A model generated the notes under the pieces. It ran no database searches. It saw only the letters and a list, made by a program, of their open reading frames with translations, and was not told the origin of the DNA. Shown here in pieces: positions 17,274 through 26,964 of a DNA stretch of 64,000 nucleotides (position 1 is its first letter; each line of letters begins with the position of its first letter). The position numbers and the translations under genes are program-made. The stretch comes from DAOSCP01 sp035379625 (GTDB taxonomy: Bacteria; Bacteroidota; Ignavibacteria; Ignavibacteriales; DAOSCP01): NCBI GenBank assembly GCA_035379625.1, contig DAOSVM010000002.1, positions 62,001 through 126,000 on the forward strand, given 5' to 3'.

Positions 17274-18610
17274 TGGAGAAGAATTATAATTCTAAACCAC
17301 TAATTTTTTCGCTTTTAATTATTTTGTTTCTAACAATTATTACATTTGTCCAAGGTAATTGGGAAATTGGAAATTTTAAATTAAAATCAATTGATTTTTT
17401 TGCAGATATCAAAAAAGATACAACGGTTTATTACGAACAAAGACTATTAACTTTAGCAAAACAAATTACTGAAACCAAAAATCTTGTTCAGCAAGATTCA
17501 TTTTTGGTTTATAATGATAATTCATCATTTCTTAATTTAAAAAATTTTTGGAAAGCATTAAAAAATCGTGACTTTGAAGTTAAACAAATTAATATTGCTT
17601 ATTTTGGTGATTCAGAAATTGAAGGCGATTTAATTACCGGTGATTTAAGAAATTATTTACAAGCTGAGTATGGGGGTAGAGGAGTTGGATTTCTGCCCTT
17701 TGCTTCCATTGATGCTCAATTTCGCAATTCCGTAAGTTTTGATTATGATGATAAATTAATTGAAACTTTTGCATTAAATAAAGTTAATAAAATTGATGAT
17801 TACGGTATTTCTGGGGCATACTTTATACCTCAAAAAGATTTTCAAATAACTTACAATTGTCCTCAACAATTTAATAAATCTCCTTTCATAAGAGTGTTTT
17901 ACAAAATTATTGATACTTCTAAACCTACTTATTTATATTGTAATGATGATGTATATAATATTTATGCCATAAATAATAAATTATCTCAATTACTTATTCA
18001 GAATACTAAAGAATATAAATATTTTAACTTTAAATTCCCTGTTCCTAACTTGAAACTTTATGGTGTTTCCTTTGAAGCACAAAATGGAATCTATGTAGAT
18101 AATTTTTCTCTTCGTGGGTATACCGGGATGACGTTAAATAAAATACCATCAGAAAATTTAAGAGAGTTTAAGAAAAATAAAAATTATAAACTTATTATTT
18201 TCCAATATGGAATGAATATATTAAATGATCAAACAAAAGACTATACATTTTATAAAAATTCCATGAAAAATGTTATTGAATACTTCGAAAGCAATTTCCC
18301 AGAAGCTGATATATTGATTATTGGCGTAGGAGATAAGGGGAAAAAAATTGGTGAAAATTATTTAACTGATGAAAATATCTTTAATTTAATTAAAGCACAA
18401 AAGGATTTAGCAATTGAAACAAAATCGAGTTTTATTAATTTATTTGAGTTGATGGGTGGTGTTAATTCTATGACTAAATGGGTTGATAAAGGATGGGCAG
18501 CTAAAGATTATATCCATATTTCAAGGACTGGTTCAAAACATATTGCAAAAAAAATTTATAACCTTATTGTAAATTATAATTCAGTTATTGCACAAGGAAT
18601 TCAGAATTGA
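17273..18610 (+). CDS. Membrane-anchored SGNH/GDSL hydrolase-like protein
   Basis: A 445-residue protein with one N-terminal membrane segment (about 10-27) and an extracytoplasmic body. The nucleophile block is YFGDSEIEGD near residue 110. The C-terminal catalytic Asp/His pair is probably in KDYIHISRTGSKHI. FQYGMNI stands at the expected third block. It is the first of three overlapping genes ending in an MBOAT acyltransferase, which suggests a role in acetylating or deacetylating a surface polysaccharide, like AlgJ/AlgX partners of AlgI. The substrate is unknown. Confidence 0.7.
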   Translation: MEKNYNSKPLIFSLLIILFLTIITFVQGNWEIGNFKLKSIDFFADIKKDTTVYYEQRLLTLAKQITETKNLVQQDSFLVYNDNSSFLNLKNFWKALKNRDFEVKQINIAYFGDSEIEGDLITGDLRNYLQAEYGGRGVGFLPFASIDAQFRNSVSFDYDDKLIETFALNKVNKIDDYGISGAYFIPQKDFQITYNCPQQFNKSPFIRVFYKIIDTSKPTYLYCNDDVYNIYAINNKLSQLLIQNTKEYKYFNFKFPVPNLKLYGVSFEAQNGIYVDNFSLRGYTGMTLNKIPSENLREFKKNKNYKLIIFQYGMNILNDQTKDYTFYKNSMKNVIEYFESNFPEADILIIGVGDKGKKIGENYLTDENIFNLIKAQKDLAIETKSSFINLFELMGGVNSMTKWVDKGWAAKDYIHISRTGSKHIAKKIYNLIVNYNSVIAQGIQN

Positions 18611-19455
18611 AAAAATTATTTTTACTTTTTGTTATTATAAATAATATTATATTTCCTAATATTTCTGATAGTTTATATAATTTTATTCAATATGATAAAA
18701 ATATAATTTCTAATTCTGTTTACTTAAATTCTATTTTCGAAAAATATACAAAAAATAAAAAAATTAGAATTTTACATATTGGTGATTCATTTTTAGTTTC
18801 AGGTTATTTTGGGAAATCATTTATTGAAAATATAAGAAATGATTTTAATATAAAAAATGCTTCTCTAATTGGATTTGATACAAATAAAAAAAAATACAAA
18901 AAACGGTATATAAAAAGAAATATTATAATTAATAAAACTCTTATAGAAAATTCTGATACAATTGGTGTTGAATATTTAATTTTTGCTTCAAGTGGAAAAA
19001 CTTATGAATATTTTTATAGGAATACTCAACTTTCAAATATTATAAATGAATATCATCCAGATTTAATAATTATATCACTTGGAATAAATGATGCAATGAA
19101 TATGTATCTTTATGAAGAATTTTATAAAATTGTAGAAGCATTTTATAAGAAATATGAAAATAGTGAAATAAAATTTTTATTAACAACACCAATTGATTTT
19201 ATAACTAAAAAACGTAAAAATAATATAACACTAATAAATTCTGTAATAAAGGATTTTTCAAATTCAAAGTCAATTGCATATTATGATTTTTATGAAATTT
19301 CTGGTGGAAAAGGGGCTAGAGTTCAGTGGTATAAAGTTGGACTTTCAAATAAAGACATGATACATTTAAAACAAGAAGGTTATAATTTGCAAGGTAAACT
19401 ATTTGCTGAAGCTTTTTTAAGGGCTTATAATGAATATAGAAAAAATTATAACTGA
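18607..19455 (+). CDS. Secreted SGNH/GDSL-family hydrolase
   Basis: A 282-residue protein with a signal peptide (MKKLFLLFVIINNIIF). The blocks are LHIGDSFLVSG (catalytic Ser), IISLGINDAMN (block III Asn) and DMIHLKQEGY (Asp/His). The start is TTG, overlapping the previous stop as TTGA; no alternative ATG gives a signal peptide. The 3' end overlaps the MBOAT gene by 26 bp. It is shorter than its upstream neighbour and lacks the membrane anchor; the pair may act sequentially on one substrate. Confidence 0.78.
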   Translation: MKKLFLLFVIINNIIFPNISDSLYNFIQYDKNIISNSVYLNSIFEKYTKNKKIRILHIGDSFLVSGYFGKSFIENIRNDFNIKNASLIGFDTNKKKYKKRYIKRNIIINKTLIENSDTIGVEYLIFASSGKTYEYFYRNTQLSNIINEYHPDLIIISLGINDAMNMYLYEEFYKIVEAFYKKYENSEIKFLLTTPIDFITKKRKNNITLINSVIKDFSNSKSIAYYDFYEISGGKGARVQWYKVGLSNKDMIHLKQEGYNLQGKLFAEAFLRAYNEYRKNYN

Positions 19456-20917
19456 TTTAAATTTTTCAAAACTAATAAATATTTTTACTTATAATCCTAA
19501 AGAACCTTTAGTTTTTAATAGTGCTGCGTTTTTAATAATCTTCACTTTATTTTTATTTTTTTATCAACTATTTTATAAATATAAAAAGGCAAGAATAGCT
19601 TATATTGCACTTTTTTCTTTGTATTTTTATTATAAAAGTAGTGGTATTTATTTTATTCTTTTAATATTTACAACACTAATAAATTACTGGGCAGCTTTTA
19701 AAATAGATAATACTGAAAAACAAGAATGGCGGAAATTTTATCTTTTTGTTAGCGTTTTTAGTAGTTTATCTTTACTTGGATATTTTAAGTATACAAATTT
19801 ATTAATTGATACATTCAATAATATTTTTACACTAAATATTTCTTTACAAGATATATTTCTTACTGCTGGTATTTCATTTTTTACTTTCCAAGCATTAAGT
19901 TATACAATTGATGTTTATCGAAAAGAATTTAAGCCACTTGAAAGTTTTATAGATTTTCTGTTTTGCGTATCTTTTTTCCCACATTTAGTTGCTGGTCCAA
20001 TCATTAGGGCATCAGTTTTAATTCCGCAAATGGATAAAGAATTCTACATAAATAAAAGTGAATTTGGGCAAGGTGTTTATTTAATTATGTCTGGTCTTTT
20101 TAAGAAAGTAGTTATTGCAGATTTTTTGAGTGTTAATTATGTTGATAAAGTTTTCGATGAACCATTGAGATATTCTGGTATTGAAAATATATTTGCTGTT
20201 TATGCATATGCTATACAAATTTACTGCGATTTTACAGGTTATTCTGATATGGCAATAGGAATTTCACAATTTATTGGTTTTAAATTACCAATTAATTTTA
20301 ATTCGCCATATCAGGCTACAAGTTTAACAGATTTTTGGAGACGTTGGCATATTTCGCTTTCAAGTTGGTTGAGAGATTACCTATACATTCCATTAGGTGG
20401 AAATAGAAAAGGTAACCTACGAACTTATTTTAATCTTTTAATGACAATGTTACTTGGTGGTTTATGGCACGGTGCAAGTTGGAAATTTGTTTTTTGGGGA
20501 TTTATACACGGTTTAGGTTTAGCTATTGAAAAAGCGTTTAATTTGCATAATATTTTCAATAAGAGCTCTTTACTGAAATTCTTTGGTTGGGCAATAACTT
20601 TTCATATTGTTTGTTTAGCTTGGATATTTTTTAGAGCCGATAATTTCGATAAAGCAATTATGATGATAGATAAAATTATTTTTAACACTGATTTTAATAT
20701 GATAACACAATTTTCTATTGCTTATAAACCTGTATTTTTAATTATACTTTTAGGTTATGCGATGCATTTTATTAATAACGAATTAGAAGATTTTTTGAAA
20801 ATTTCGTTATTTGAAACTCATTTCGTTTTTCAAATGATCATTGTCTTCATTATTTTATTTATTACACTACAATTTAAATCGCAAGATATACAACCTTTTA
20901 TTTATTTCCAATTTTAA
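19430..20917 (+). CDS. MBOAT-family O-acyltransferase (AlgI-like)
   Basis: A 495-residue polytopic membrane protein. The AlgI-type signature is clear: PHLVAGPIIRAS, CDFTGYSDMAIGISQFIGF, TDFWRRWHISLSSWLRDY, LYIPLGGNRKG and the catalytic-His block GGLWHGASWKFVFWG. These enzymes pass acyl groups across the membrane for O-acetylation of polysaccharides or cell-wall polymers. The gene overlaps the secreted SGNH gene, forming an MBOAT plus two SGNH unit. No polymer synthesis genes are adjacent. Confidence 0.92.
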   Translation: MNIEKIITDLNFSKLINIFTYNPKEPLVFNSAAFLIIFTLFLFFYQLFYKYKKARIAYIALFSLYFYYKSSGIYFILLIFTTLINYWAAFKIDNTEKQEWRKFYLFVSVFSSLSLLGYFKYTNLLIDTFNNIFTLNISLQDIFLTAGISFFTFQALSYTIDVYRKEFKPLESFIDFLFCVSFFPHLVAGPIIRASVLIPQMDKEFYINKSEFGQGVYLIMSGLFKKVVIADFLSVNYVDKVFDEPLRYSGIENIFAVYAYAIQIYCDFTGYSDMAIGISQFIGFKLPINFNSPYQATSLTDFWRRWHISLSSWLRDYLYIPLGGNRKGNLRTYFNLLMTMLLGGLWHGASWKFVFWGFIHGLGLAIEKAFNLHNIFNKSSLLKFFGWAITFHIVCLAWIFFRADNFDKAIMMIDKIIFNTDFNMITQFSIAYKPVFLIILLGYAMHFINNELEDFLKISLFETHFVFQMIIVFIILFITLQFKSQDIQPFIYFQF

Positions 20918-20978
20918 AAATACTTGCATATTTATTAAAAAATTGTTATTCTTAAATTAAACAATAATTAAATCTTAA

Positions 20979-21215
20979 ATGGTAATTGATTTAACAATCG
21001 AAAAAAGTTTTGATGGACTTAATGTAAAAATTCCAAATTTCCCAGAATGTGATTTTTGGGTTAGAACTGAAGATGAAGCAATAAAAAAAGCCATAGAGGT
21101 TATTCAACAAAATTTTCTTATTGAAGAAAAAAAAATAAAATTTGATAGAGCAAGAGTTGAGGACGAAAATATAATTTATAAAATTTTTGTACCAGATTAT
21201 TCAAAAAAATTATAA
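20979..21215 (+). CDS. Small hypothetical protein, possibly HicB-like fold
   Basis: A 78-residue protein. The first half (LTIEKSFDGLNVKIPNFPEC, then a short strand and DEAIKKAIEVIQQNF) has the strand-strand-strand-helix pattern of the HicB antitoxin partial RNase H fold. No DNA-binding tail is present, and no HicA-like toxin is recognisable next to it. The match is structural impression only. The stop overlaps a following ATG (TAATG). Confidence 0.45.
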   Translation: MVIDLTIEKSFDGLNVKIPNFPECDFWVRTEDEAIKKAIEVIQQNFLIEEKKIKFDRARVEDENIIYKIFVPDYSKKL

Positions 21216-21542
21216 TGGCTATTGAACAAAAAAATATATGGTTGGAGCATAGTTATAAAATTACCGTTGAAAGCATATTTTAATATATGAAAATATTTGT
21301 ATTCTTTACAATATTATTGGTAAATGGATCTTTCCTAAAAAGAGAACAATTTTTAAAATGAAAAAAGAGTTGAAAGAAAATAATCTTATTTTAAAGGAAT
21401 TTAAAATATTATCACAAAAAAGTATATGCTATGGGTTAAATTTTAGCCCATTATTAAAAAATATATTTATTAAGATTGGTAAATTTATAAATTTCCAAGG
21501 CTATTTGAGAGTGTTAATAATAAAGAAAAATGTTGAAAAAAA
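21216..21542 (+). other. Region of three tiny chained ORFs, possibly decayed
   Basis: Between the HicB-like gene and trmH there is no recognisable gene. It holds short ORFs 21215-21283 (22 codons), 21287-21361 (24 codons) and 21358-21546 (62 codons, Lys-rich). Most are linked by ATGA or TAATG overlaps, the last running into trmH. They resemble nothing I know. They may be a decayed gene or chance ORFs in AT-rich sequence. Confidence 0.3.
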
Positions 21543-22190
21543 ATGAGTAATTCAGTCGAAAAAAAATTAATAAAATATAATTATGAAGAAATAAAAAAAA
21601 GTTATAAAATTACTGAAAAAAGGTATAAAAGACTTTTTGATGTTCTTTCAAAACGACAATTTGATTTAAAAATAGTATTAGAAAATATACACGATCCGCA
21701 TAATGTAAGTGCTATTTTAAGATCTTGTGATGCTGTTGGTGTACCAAAAGTATCACTTTTGTATTATATAGAAAGTTTTCCCAAAAAGATTGGTAAAAAA
21801 AGCTCTTCATCAGCAGGGAAATGGGTTGAAACAGAAAAATTCAAAAGTGTTGATGAATGTTATCAGAATTTGAGAGAAAATGGCTTTAAGATTTATGCAA
21901 CCGATTGCTCACCTGATGCTGTATCGCTTTATTCCTTAAATTTAACAGAGAAAATAGCAATTGTATTGGGTAATGAACACAGGGGCGTATCAGAAGAAGC
22001 TATTAGAAAAGCTGATAAAAGATTTTATATCCCAATGTTTGGAATGGTACAGAGTTTGAATGTATCGGTTGCATCAGCAGTTATTTTATATGAAGCTTTA
22101 AGGCAAAGATTACAAGAAAACAAATATATAAATTGTCAATTAACACAAGAAGAATTTAATATTCTTCTTGAAAAATGGTTAAAAAAATAA
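21543..22190 (+). CDS. trmH: tRNA (guanosine-18-2'-O)-methyltransferase, TrmH/SpoU family
   Basis: A 215-residue SPOUT methyltransferase. The three SpoU motifs are present: ENIHDPHNVSAILRSCDAVG (motif 1), IAIVLGNEHRGVSEEAI (motif 2) and IPMFGMVQSLNVSVASAVIL (motif 3). Motif 3 and the tail EALRQRLQE match E. coli TrmH closely, supporting Gm18 methylation in the tRNA D-loop. The S-adenosylmethionine site is formed by the C-terminal knot. Confidence 0.9.
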   Translation: MSNSVEKKLIKYNYEEIKKSYKITEKRYKRLFDVLSKRQFDLKIVLENIHDPHNVSAILRSCDAVGVPKVSLLYYIESFPKKIGKKSSSSAGKWVETEKFKSVDECYQNLRENGFKIYATDCSPDAVSLYSLNLTEKIAIVLGNEHRGVSEEAIRKADKRFYIPMFGMVQSLNVSVASAVILYEALRQRLQENKYINCQLTQEEFNILLEKWLKK

Positions 22191-22211
22191 CAAAATTTTT
22201 GAGAGGTACTA

Positions 22212-22787
22212 ATGAAAAGTGTAAAAGGAACCAAAACAGAAAAAAACCTCTTAGCTGCATTTGCTGGTGAATCACAAGCCAGAAATCGCTATAATTTTTT
22301 TGCTGAAAAAGCTCGTCAAGAAGGTTTTAACCTTATAGCTGATGTTTTTGATGAAACTGCTGATAATGAACACGAACATGCTAAAATTTTCTTTAAATAT
22401 CTTGAAGGTGGTGAAGTTGAAATAACTGCAACTTTTCCTGCTGGTAAAATAAAAGCAACATATGATAATTTATTAGCTGCTGCCCAAGGTGAAGATCACG
22501 AGTTTGAAGTTATGTATCCAGATTTTGCAAAGGTTGCAAAAGAAGAAGGTTTTCCAGAAATAGCTTCAATGTTTAAAATGATAGCTAAAATTGAAAAACA
22601 TCATTCAGATAGATTTAAGAATTTAAGTGAGCATTTGAAAAATAGTACTCTTTACCGCAAAACAGAAAAAGTTTACTGGATATGCTTAAAATGTGGCTAT
22701 ATTTACGAAGGTGAAAGAGCTCCTGAACATTGTCCAGTTTGTAATGTGGATAGAGCATATTTCAAACTATATAATGATATTTATTAA
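22212..22787 (+). CDS. rbr: Rubrerythrin
   Basis: A 191-residue non-heme iron protein that reduces hydrogen peroxide in anaerobes and microaerophiles. The diiron four-helix domain has AGESQARNRY, DNEHEHAKIFF and IAKIEKHHSDRF, supplying the Glu/His ligands. The C-terminal rubredoxin domain has CLKCGYIYEG and CPVCNVDRAYF. SD GAGAGG lies 9 bp before the ATG. It is followed by a terminator and element C. Confidence 0.96.
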   Translation: MKSVKGTKTEKNLLAAFAGESQARNRYNFFAEKARQEGFNLIADVFDETADNEHEHAKIFFKYLEGGEVEITATFPAGKIKATYDNLLAAAQGEDHEFEVMYPDFAKVAKEEGFPEIASMFKMIAKIEKHHSDRFKNLSEHLKNSTLYRKTEKVYWICLKCGYIYEGERAPEHCPVCNVDRAYFKLYNDIY

Positions 22788-22807
22788 GAACTAGACAAAT
22801 AAAAGAA

Positions 22808-22843
22808 AGAAAGCAAGTTAGCGGAAGCGAGCTTGCTTTTTTT
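22808..22843 (+). terminator. Intrinsic terminator after rubrerythrin
   Basis: AAGCAAGTTAGC, loop GGAA, GCGAGCTTGCTT, then a T-run. A very similar stem (GAGCTTGCTTTTTTATTTT) ends glpC. Confidence 0.85.
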
Positions 22844-22866
22844 ATTTTTAAAAAAAATATTATTTA

Positions 22867-23398
22867 ACTCAGACAGTGTAAGCGTAAGCCCCTTGCAGCT
22901 TGTGACAAGCTGCAAGGGGCAGCGGGCCGGAACGGCCCGCTTAAATTAGATAAATTAAAAATTCTCATTTTTTAAAAATTCAACTAACTCGCATAGATTT
23001 AGTTGTGTTTACAAAATAATTAAAACTCTCTTTATCTATCAATAAAATATTGTATTTATAATTATATCATTAAAGCAATAATATTGTAGATACAAAAATA
23101 TTCTTGAAAATTGTAATTCTTTCGTCTAAGAAATTATATTGTTAATACGAATATATTTTTTAAAATTGCCAATATATTGTATATACAATTATATCGTATA
23201 TACGAAAATATTATAAGACTTTTAAATTTGCCGTTCAAATTCAAAATTTTTTAAAAATTTTATTTTGGTAAAAATGAAAATATATTGTAATTTGTTGATA
23301 ATAAACAAGTTATTGAGTGTTATTGAGAATAGTATTATGGGCGTTAGCCCGCCCGTGCGCCGCCCGGCGCACGGGCTTTAAGCTTACACCGTCTGAGC
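22867..23398. repeat. Paired-hairpin intergenic element C (reverse orientation)
   Basis: A 532-bp element between convergent rbr and menD, opposite in orientation to elements A, D and E. The right-type end is on the left: CTCAGACAGTGTAAGC from 22868, R1 22888-22920 (15-bp stem GCCCCTTGCAGCTTG) and R2 22921-22941 (AGCGGGCCG stem, GAA loop). The left-type end is on the right: L2 GGGCGTTAGCCC at 23339-23350, L1 23351-23376 (12-bp stem) and ACACCGTCTGAGC ending at 23398. The AT core carries 17-bp units in the matching reverse orientation. Confidence 0.85.
23043..23203 (-). repeat. 17-bp direct repeats in the core of element C
   Basis: Reverse-complement units (AATTATATYGTATATAC) lie at 23043, 23060 and 23077 (a triplet at exact 17-bp pitch), 23132, and 23170 and 23187 (a pair). 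The 23187-23203 unit is AATTATATCGTATATAC. Their direction matches the inverted orientation of this element. Confidence 0.72.
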
Positions 23399-23436
23399 TA
23401 AATATAAAATTGTCTTTAAAGATTGATAAAGGACTA

Positions 23437-25173
23437 CTATAAATTAATTTCTGATGCTAATAGATAATATTTATTTAAAAGTTCATTTGTGATTTGGCTA
23501 TTTGATTGAATGATAAAGAGATTTATAAAACTTTCGGTTTCTATATTTAATAATTCGATAAAATTATTTACTGATTCTGGGAAAAATAATGATGCATTGA
23601 ATAAGTTAGCAATTGCATTATAATTAATTTCTAAAGGTACTTGAAAGTATTTTTTGAAATATTTTTGCTCTTTTGAAATAGGTAAAAGATTGAATATTCC
23701 ACCGCCATTGTTATCAAATATTATGACATTTAATTTAATTTCATATTCGTTAGCTAAATATAGAGCTGTAAGGTCGTAATAAAATGATAAATCGCCGATA
23801 AGTAAATAGTTGTAATTGTTTTGTGTTGATATCCCTAATGCAGTAGATATTATGCCATCTATGCCGCTGGCGCCTCTGTTTGAGAAAACTTTGAATTGTT
23901 TATTGTTATTTGCTGCAAAAATGTTTGTTAGTCTGATTGGTAAACTATTGCCTAGAATTATGTTAGAGTTATCAGGTATTGTCTCTAATAATTGATAAAT
24001 GTAAGATGCGTCAAAATTATTATTTGTAGTAAGAAATTCTTTTTTTAAATCTTCGATTTTTTGGTTTAATTGGATTATTTCGTTTAAATGATTATTGTTG
24101 GTTTTAAATGAGAAATTTGAAAAATATATATTTAGTGCTTTACAAAAATCATATGATGAGGATTTTATAAAAATTCGTTTATTTATACTATTTGTATTGT
24201 AACTTAAATTTTCATCAATTATGATAGTGTGTTTCACATTTTTATCTAAAAATTCTTTTAATTTTATAGATGTATTATTTCTTCCAAATATTATTGCTAT
24301 ATCGAATTGGAAATTTTTAGTGAAATAATTATTCCTTATAAGGGCTTCGTAATTGTTTATTACGTTATTATTTCCATAAAACCTTGCTGATGAAGCAGAA
24401 TCTGCAAAAATGGGATAATTTAAGTAATCGGATGTTGTGAATAGTTCATTTAAAAAAACTTCATCGTAATTATCGGGATTTAATATAATAACGCCTGTTA
24501 ATTTTTTAATTAAAAATTCGGTTATAAGTTCTAAATTTAACGATGTGTTTGATTTATAGAAGAATGAATTTTTTTTATTATCAAGTAAATTTTGTAGCTT
24601 GATAGGATCAAAATAAGTGTTATAAGAAGTAGGTTCCAATGGTTTACGGAACGGAAAATTCAAATGGACAGGCGCTTTCTTATCACAAAAAGATTTTAGT
24701 AATGTTTTTTCGGCTATTTGCTCTAAAGAATTTAATGAAATGTCACTAAAATCAGGTAATGGAAAATTAAAGAACCAATTTATGTGATTTGAAAATATAT
24801 TATTTTGATTGATAGTTTGATTTGCATCAGTGAACAAGTCATCAAAGGAGCGATCGGCTGTACAGACGATTAATGGAATATTACTTTTATAAGCTTCAAT
24901 TATTGCAGGATATAAGTTAGCGACTGCTGTTCCAGAAGTTGTTGAAATAATTACAGGTGATTTGGTTGCTTTAGCCAATCCAAGAGCAAAATAAGCTGAT
25001 TGCCTTTCATCAAGAATAACAAATTTTTTGATGTTATTTATATCTTCCAAAGCGCAATTAATAGGCGTATTTCTACTTCCCGGAGAGATACAAGCATATT
25101 TTACTCCGAGTGAACTTAAATGCGAAAAAAAGATATACGACCATAGATAATTATTATTAAAATTGTTATTCAT
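23437..25173 (-). CDS. menD: 2-succinyl-5-enolpyruvyl-6-hydroxy-3-cyclohexene-1-carboxylate synthase
   Basis: A 578-residue thiamine-diphosphate enzyme joining isochorismate and 2-oxoglutarate in menaquinone synthesis. The N-terminal signature CISPGSRNTPI, the catalytic-Glu region DERQSAYFALGLAKAT, and TTSGTAVANLYPAIIEAY are MenD-specific. The ThDP/Mg motif is GDLSFYYDLTALYL followed by FDNNGGGIFNLLP. It overlaps menF by 8 bp. The remaining men genes are not in the window. Confidence 0.96.
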   Translation of the reverse strand: MNNNFNNNYLWSYIFFSHLSSLGVKYACISPGSRNTPINCALEDINNIKKFVILDERQSAYFALGLAKATKSPVIISTTSGTAVANLYPAIIEAYKSNIPLIVCTADRSFDDLFTDANQTINQNNIFSNHINWFFNFPLPDFSDISLNSLEQIAEKTLLKSFCDKKAPVHLNFPFRKPLEPTSYNTYFDPIKLQNLLDNKKNSFFYKSNTSLNLELITEFLIKKLTGVIILNPDNYDEVFLNELFTTSDYLNYPIFADSASSARFYGNNNVINNYEALIRNNYFTKNFQFDIAIIFGRNNTSIKLKEFLDKNVKHTIIIDENLSYNTNSINKRIFIKSSSYDFCKALNIYFSNFSFKTNNNHLNEIIQLNQKIEDLKKEFLTTNNNFDASYIYQLLETIPDNSNIILGNSLPIRLTNIFAANNNKQFKVFSNRGASGIDGIISTALGISTQNNYNYLLIGDLSFYYDLTALYLANEYEIKLNVIIFDNNGGGIFNLLPISKEQKYFKKYFQVPLEINYNAIANLFNASLFFPESVNNFIELLNIETESFINLFIIQSNSQITNELLNKYYLLASEINL

Positions 25174-26410
25174 TTTTTAAGAGATTTGTTATTGTTGAAA
25201 TTTTACTGTTAATTTCATTATATTCATTTTCTATATCAGATTCCTTAATAAATCCGGCGCCGCCGTATAAGCGAAGTGAATTATTATTTTTTAAACCACA
25301 TCTAATAGCAACAGCCATTTCAATAGATCTATTAGAGATATATCCAATGACACCGCTATAAAGACCACGGCTAAAAGGTTCGTATTTGTTAATTAGTTCA
25401 TATGATAATTTTTGTGGGAAGCCACAAACCGCAGGAGTAGGGGAAAGTTCATTCAATAATTTGAAAGTATCTTCTTGTGATTCTACTTTAGTTTTAAAAA
25501 TTGTTTTTAGATGTACTAAAGAACCAGCAATTTTGAATTTTTGTGAGTTATCTATTTCAACATCATTGTTGTATTTTTGTAAAATTTCTGCGATAAAATC
25601 ACTTACTATTTTTTGTTCATTGTAATTTTTAATAGAACTTAATTGCTCTTTGTAATTAGAATTATAAGGTGCTGTACTTGCAAGAGAATCTATAGTTATT
25701 TGATTTTCTTTTTTTGTAAAAAAATTTTCAGGTGACGCACCAAAAAATATACTATCATTTAATTTAAAAGCATAAATAAAAGTATTTAGTAAATTTGTTT
25801 TTAATAATTCAATTAAATGTGTGTTTGCTGCTGAAAAGTTATAAATATTTTCAACCGCAGGAACTATTTTTAATAGCTTTTCGCTTTTAATAAAATCTTT
25901 TAATGAATTAGCGTAATTTGAAAATTCTTCAAATGAAGTAATTTTATTTGGAGATAATTTTATTTTAGGATTTTTTACTTTTTTTAAGGATTTTAATTTT
26001 TGGATGAAACTATTTGTAATAGTTTTTAGTTCAGTTTTGTCATCATCTTCTTTATGGAAAGTTACCAAATAAGTCTTTTCGATATCTCGAATAATTAAAA
26101 ATCTTGGAATAAACCAATTATGCTTTTTGAAAGGTTCCCAGTTTGAATCTTTGAGATTAAAAGCGGAGGAGCCAATAATAAAAGGCAAATCTAATAATTT
26201 GTTAGAATTAAAATTTTTAAGTTTTATATTGGAATAATCAATTAGGTTAGAGAGTTCTGTGATATATGAAAAATTATGTAAAATGTCGAAAGCAATAAAT
26301 TCAATTTTAGTGTTAGGGGAATAGAAATAAAAAGATATATCGGTAATATCGAAGTAATTGTATAAATCGTAATTTAAATTAATTTCTGATATTTTAGGAA
26401 AAATAGTCAA
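25166..26410 (-). CDS. menF: Isochorismate synthase (menaquinone)
   Basis: A 414-residue chorismate-binding enzyme converting chorismate to isochorismate. The C-terminal half holds the family motifs LSPTPAVCGFPQKLSYELI, FSRGLYSGVIGYIS, EMAVAIRCGL and LYGGAGFIKESDIENEYNE. The N-terminal half is divergent, as usual. Pairing with menD by an 8-bp overlap supports menaquinone over siderophore synthesis. It is 9 bp from apt upstream. Confidence 0.93.
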   Translation of the reverse strand: MTIFPKISEINLNYDLYNYFDITDISFYFYSPNTKIEFIAFDILHNFSYITELSNLIDYSNIKLKNFNSNKLLDLPFIIGSSAFNLKDSNWEPFKKHNWFIPRFLIIRDIEKTYLVTFHKEDDDKTELKTITNSFIQKLKSLKKVKNPKIKLSPNKITSFEEFSNYANSLKDFIKSEKLLKIVPAVENIYNFSAANTHLIELLKTNLLNTFIYAFKLNDSIFFGASPENFFTKKENQITIDSLASTAPYNSNYKEQLSSIKNYNEQKIVSDFIAEILQKYNNDVEIDNSQKFKIAGSLVHLKTIFKTKVESQEDTFKLLNELSPTPAVCGFPQKLSYELINKYEPFSRGLYSGVIGYISNRSIEMAVAIRCGLKNNNSLRLYGGAGFIKESDIENEYNEINSKISTITNLLKNE

Positions 26411-26419
26411 TTTATTCTC

Positions 26420-26944
26420 TCAATATTTAATAACAGAAGAAACGGTGTATTTGTTTAGGAGTTCTCTACCTTTTAAAGCTTCAAGTTCAATAAGAAAAGA
26501 AATTTGTTTAATGTTACCGCCTAAATTTTCAATTAATTTGCAAGCAGCTAACATAGTTCCGCCTGTAGCAAGTAGGTCATCGTGGAGTAAAACATTATCA
26601 TTTGGTGAAATAGCATCTTTATGAATTTCTATTTTGTCCGTACCGTATTCAAGAGCATATTCTTGAGAAAGTTTTTCTGCAGGTAATTTATTAGGTTTGC
26701 GAATTGGAATAAAACCAGCATTAAGTTTGTGAGCTAATAAACTACCGAATATAAATCCACGAGATTCAATTGCAACCACTTTGGTAATGTTTTTGTCTAC
26801 TATTTGATTATAGAGAGCCTCAAGTGCATAATTAAATGCTTTATTAGATTTTAATAAAGTTGTTATATCTCTGAATAAAATTCCTTCTTTTGGGAAATCT
26901 GGAATATTTCTTATAAATTGTTTTAAGTCCATATTTAAACTCAT
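26420..26944 (-). CDS. apt: Adenine phosphoribosyltransferase
   Basis: A 174-residue purine salvage enzyme making AMP from adenine and PRPP. IPDFPKEGILFRDITTLL is the family N-terminus, SRGFIFGSLLA the adenine-side loop, and VLLHDDLLATGGTMLAA the PRPP-binding motif. An alternative ATG lies four codons inside. It is the first of the apt-menF-menD run. Confidence 0.95.
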   Translation of the reverse strand: MSLNMDLKQFIRNIPDFPKEGILFRDITTLLKSNKAFNYALEALYNQIVDKNITKVVAIESRGFIFGSLLAHKLNAGFIPIRKPNKLPAEKLSQEYALEYGTDKIEIHKDAISPNDNVLLHDDLLATGGTMLAACKLIENLGGNIKQISFLIELEALKGRELLNKYTVSSVIKY

Positions 26945-26964
26945 TTTAATTTTAAAAACAAATA

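Noticed and set aside
22861..23400. Element C as merely a long terminator pair for convergent genes
   Set aside because: rbr already has its own terminator, the hairpins lack T-runs, and the same unit occurs between codirectional genes.
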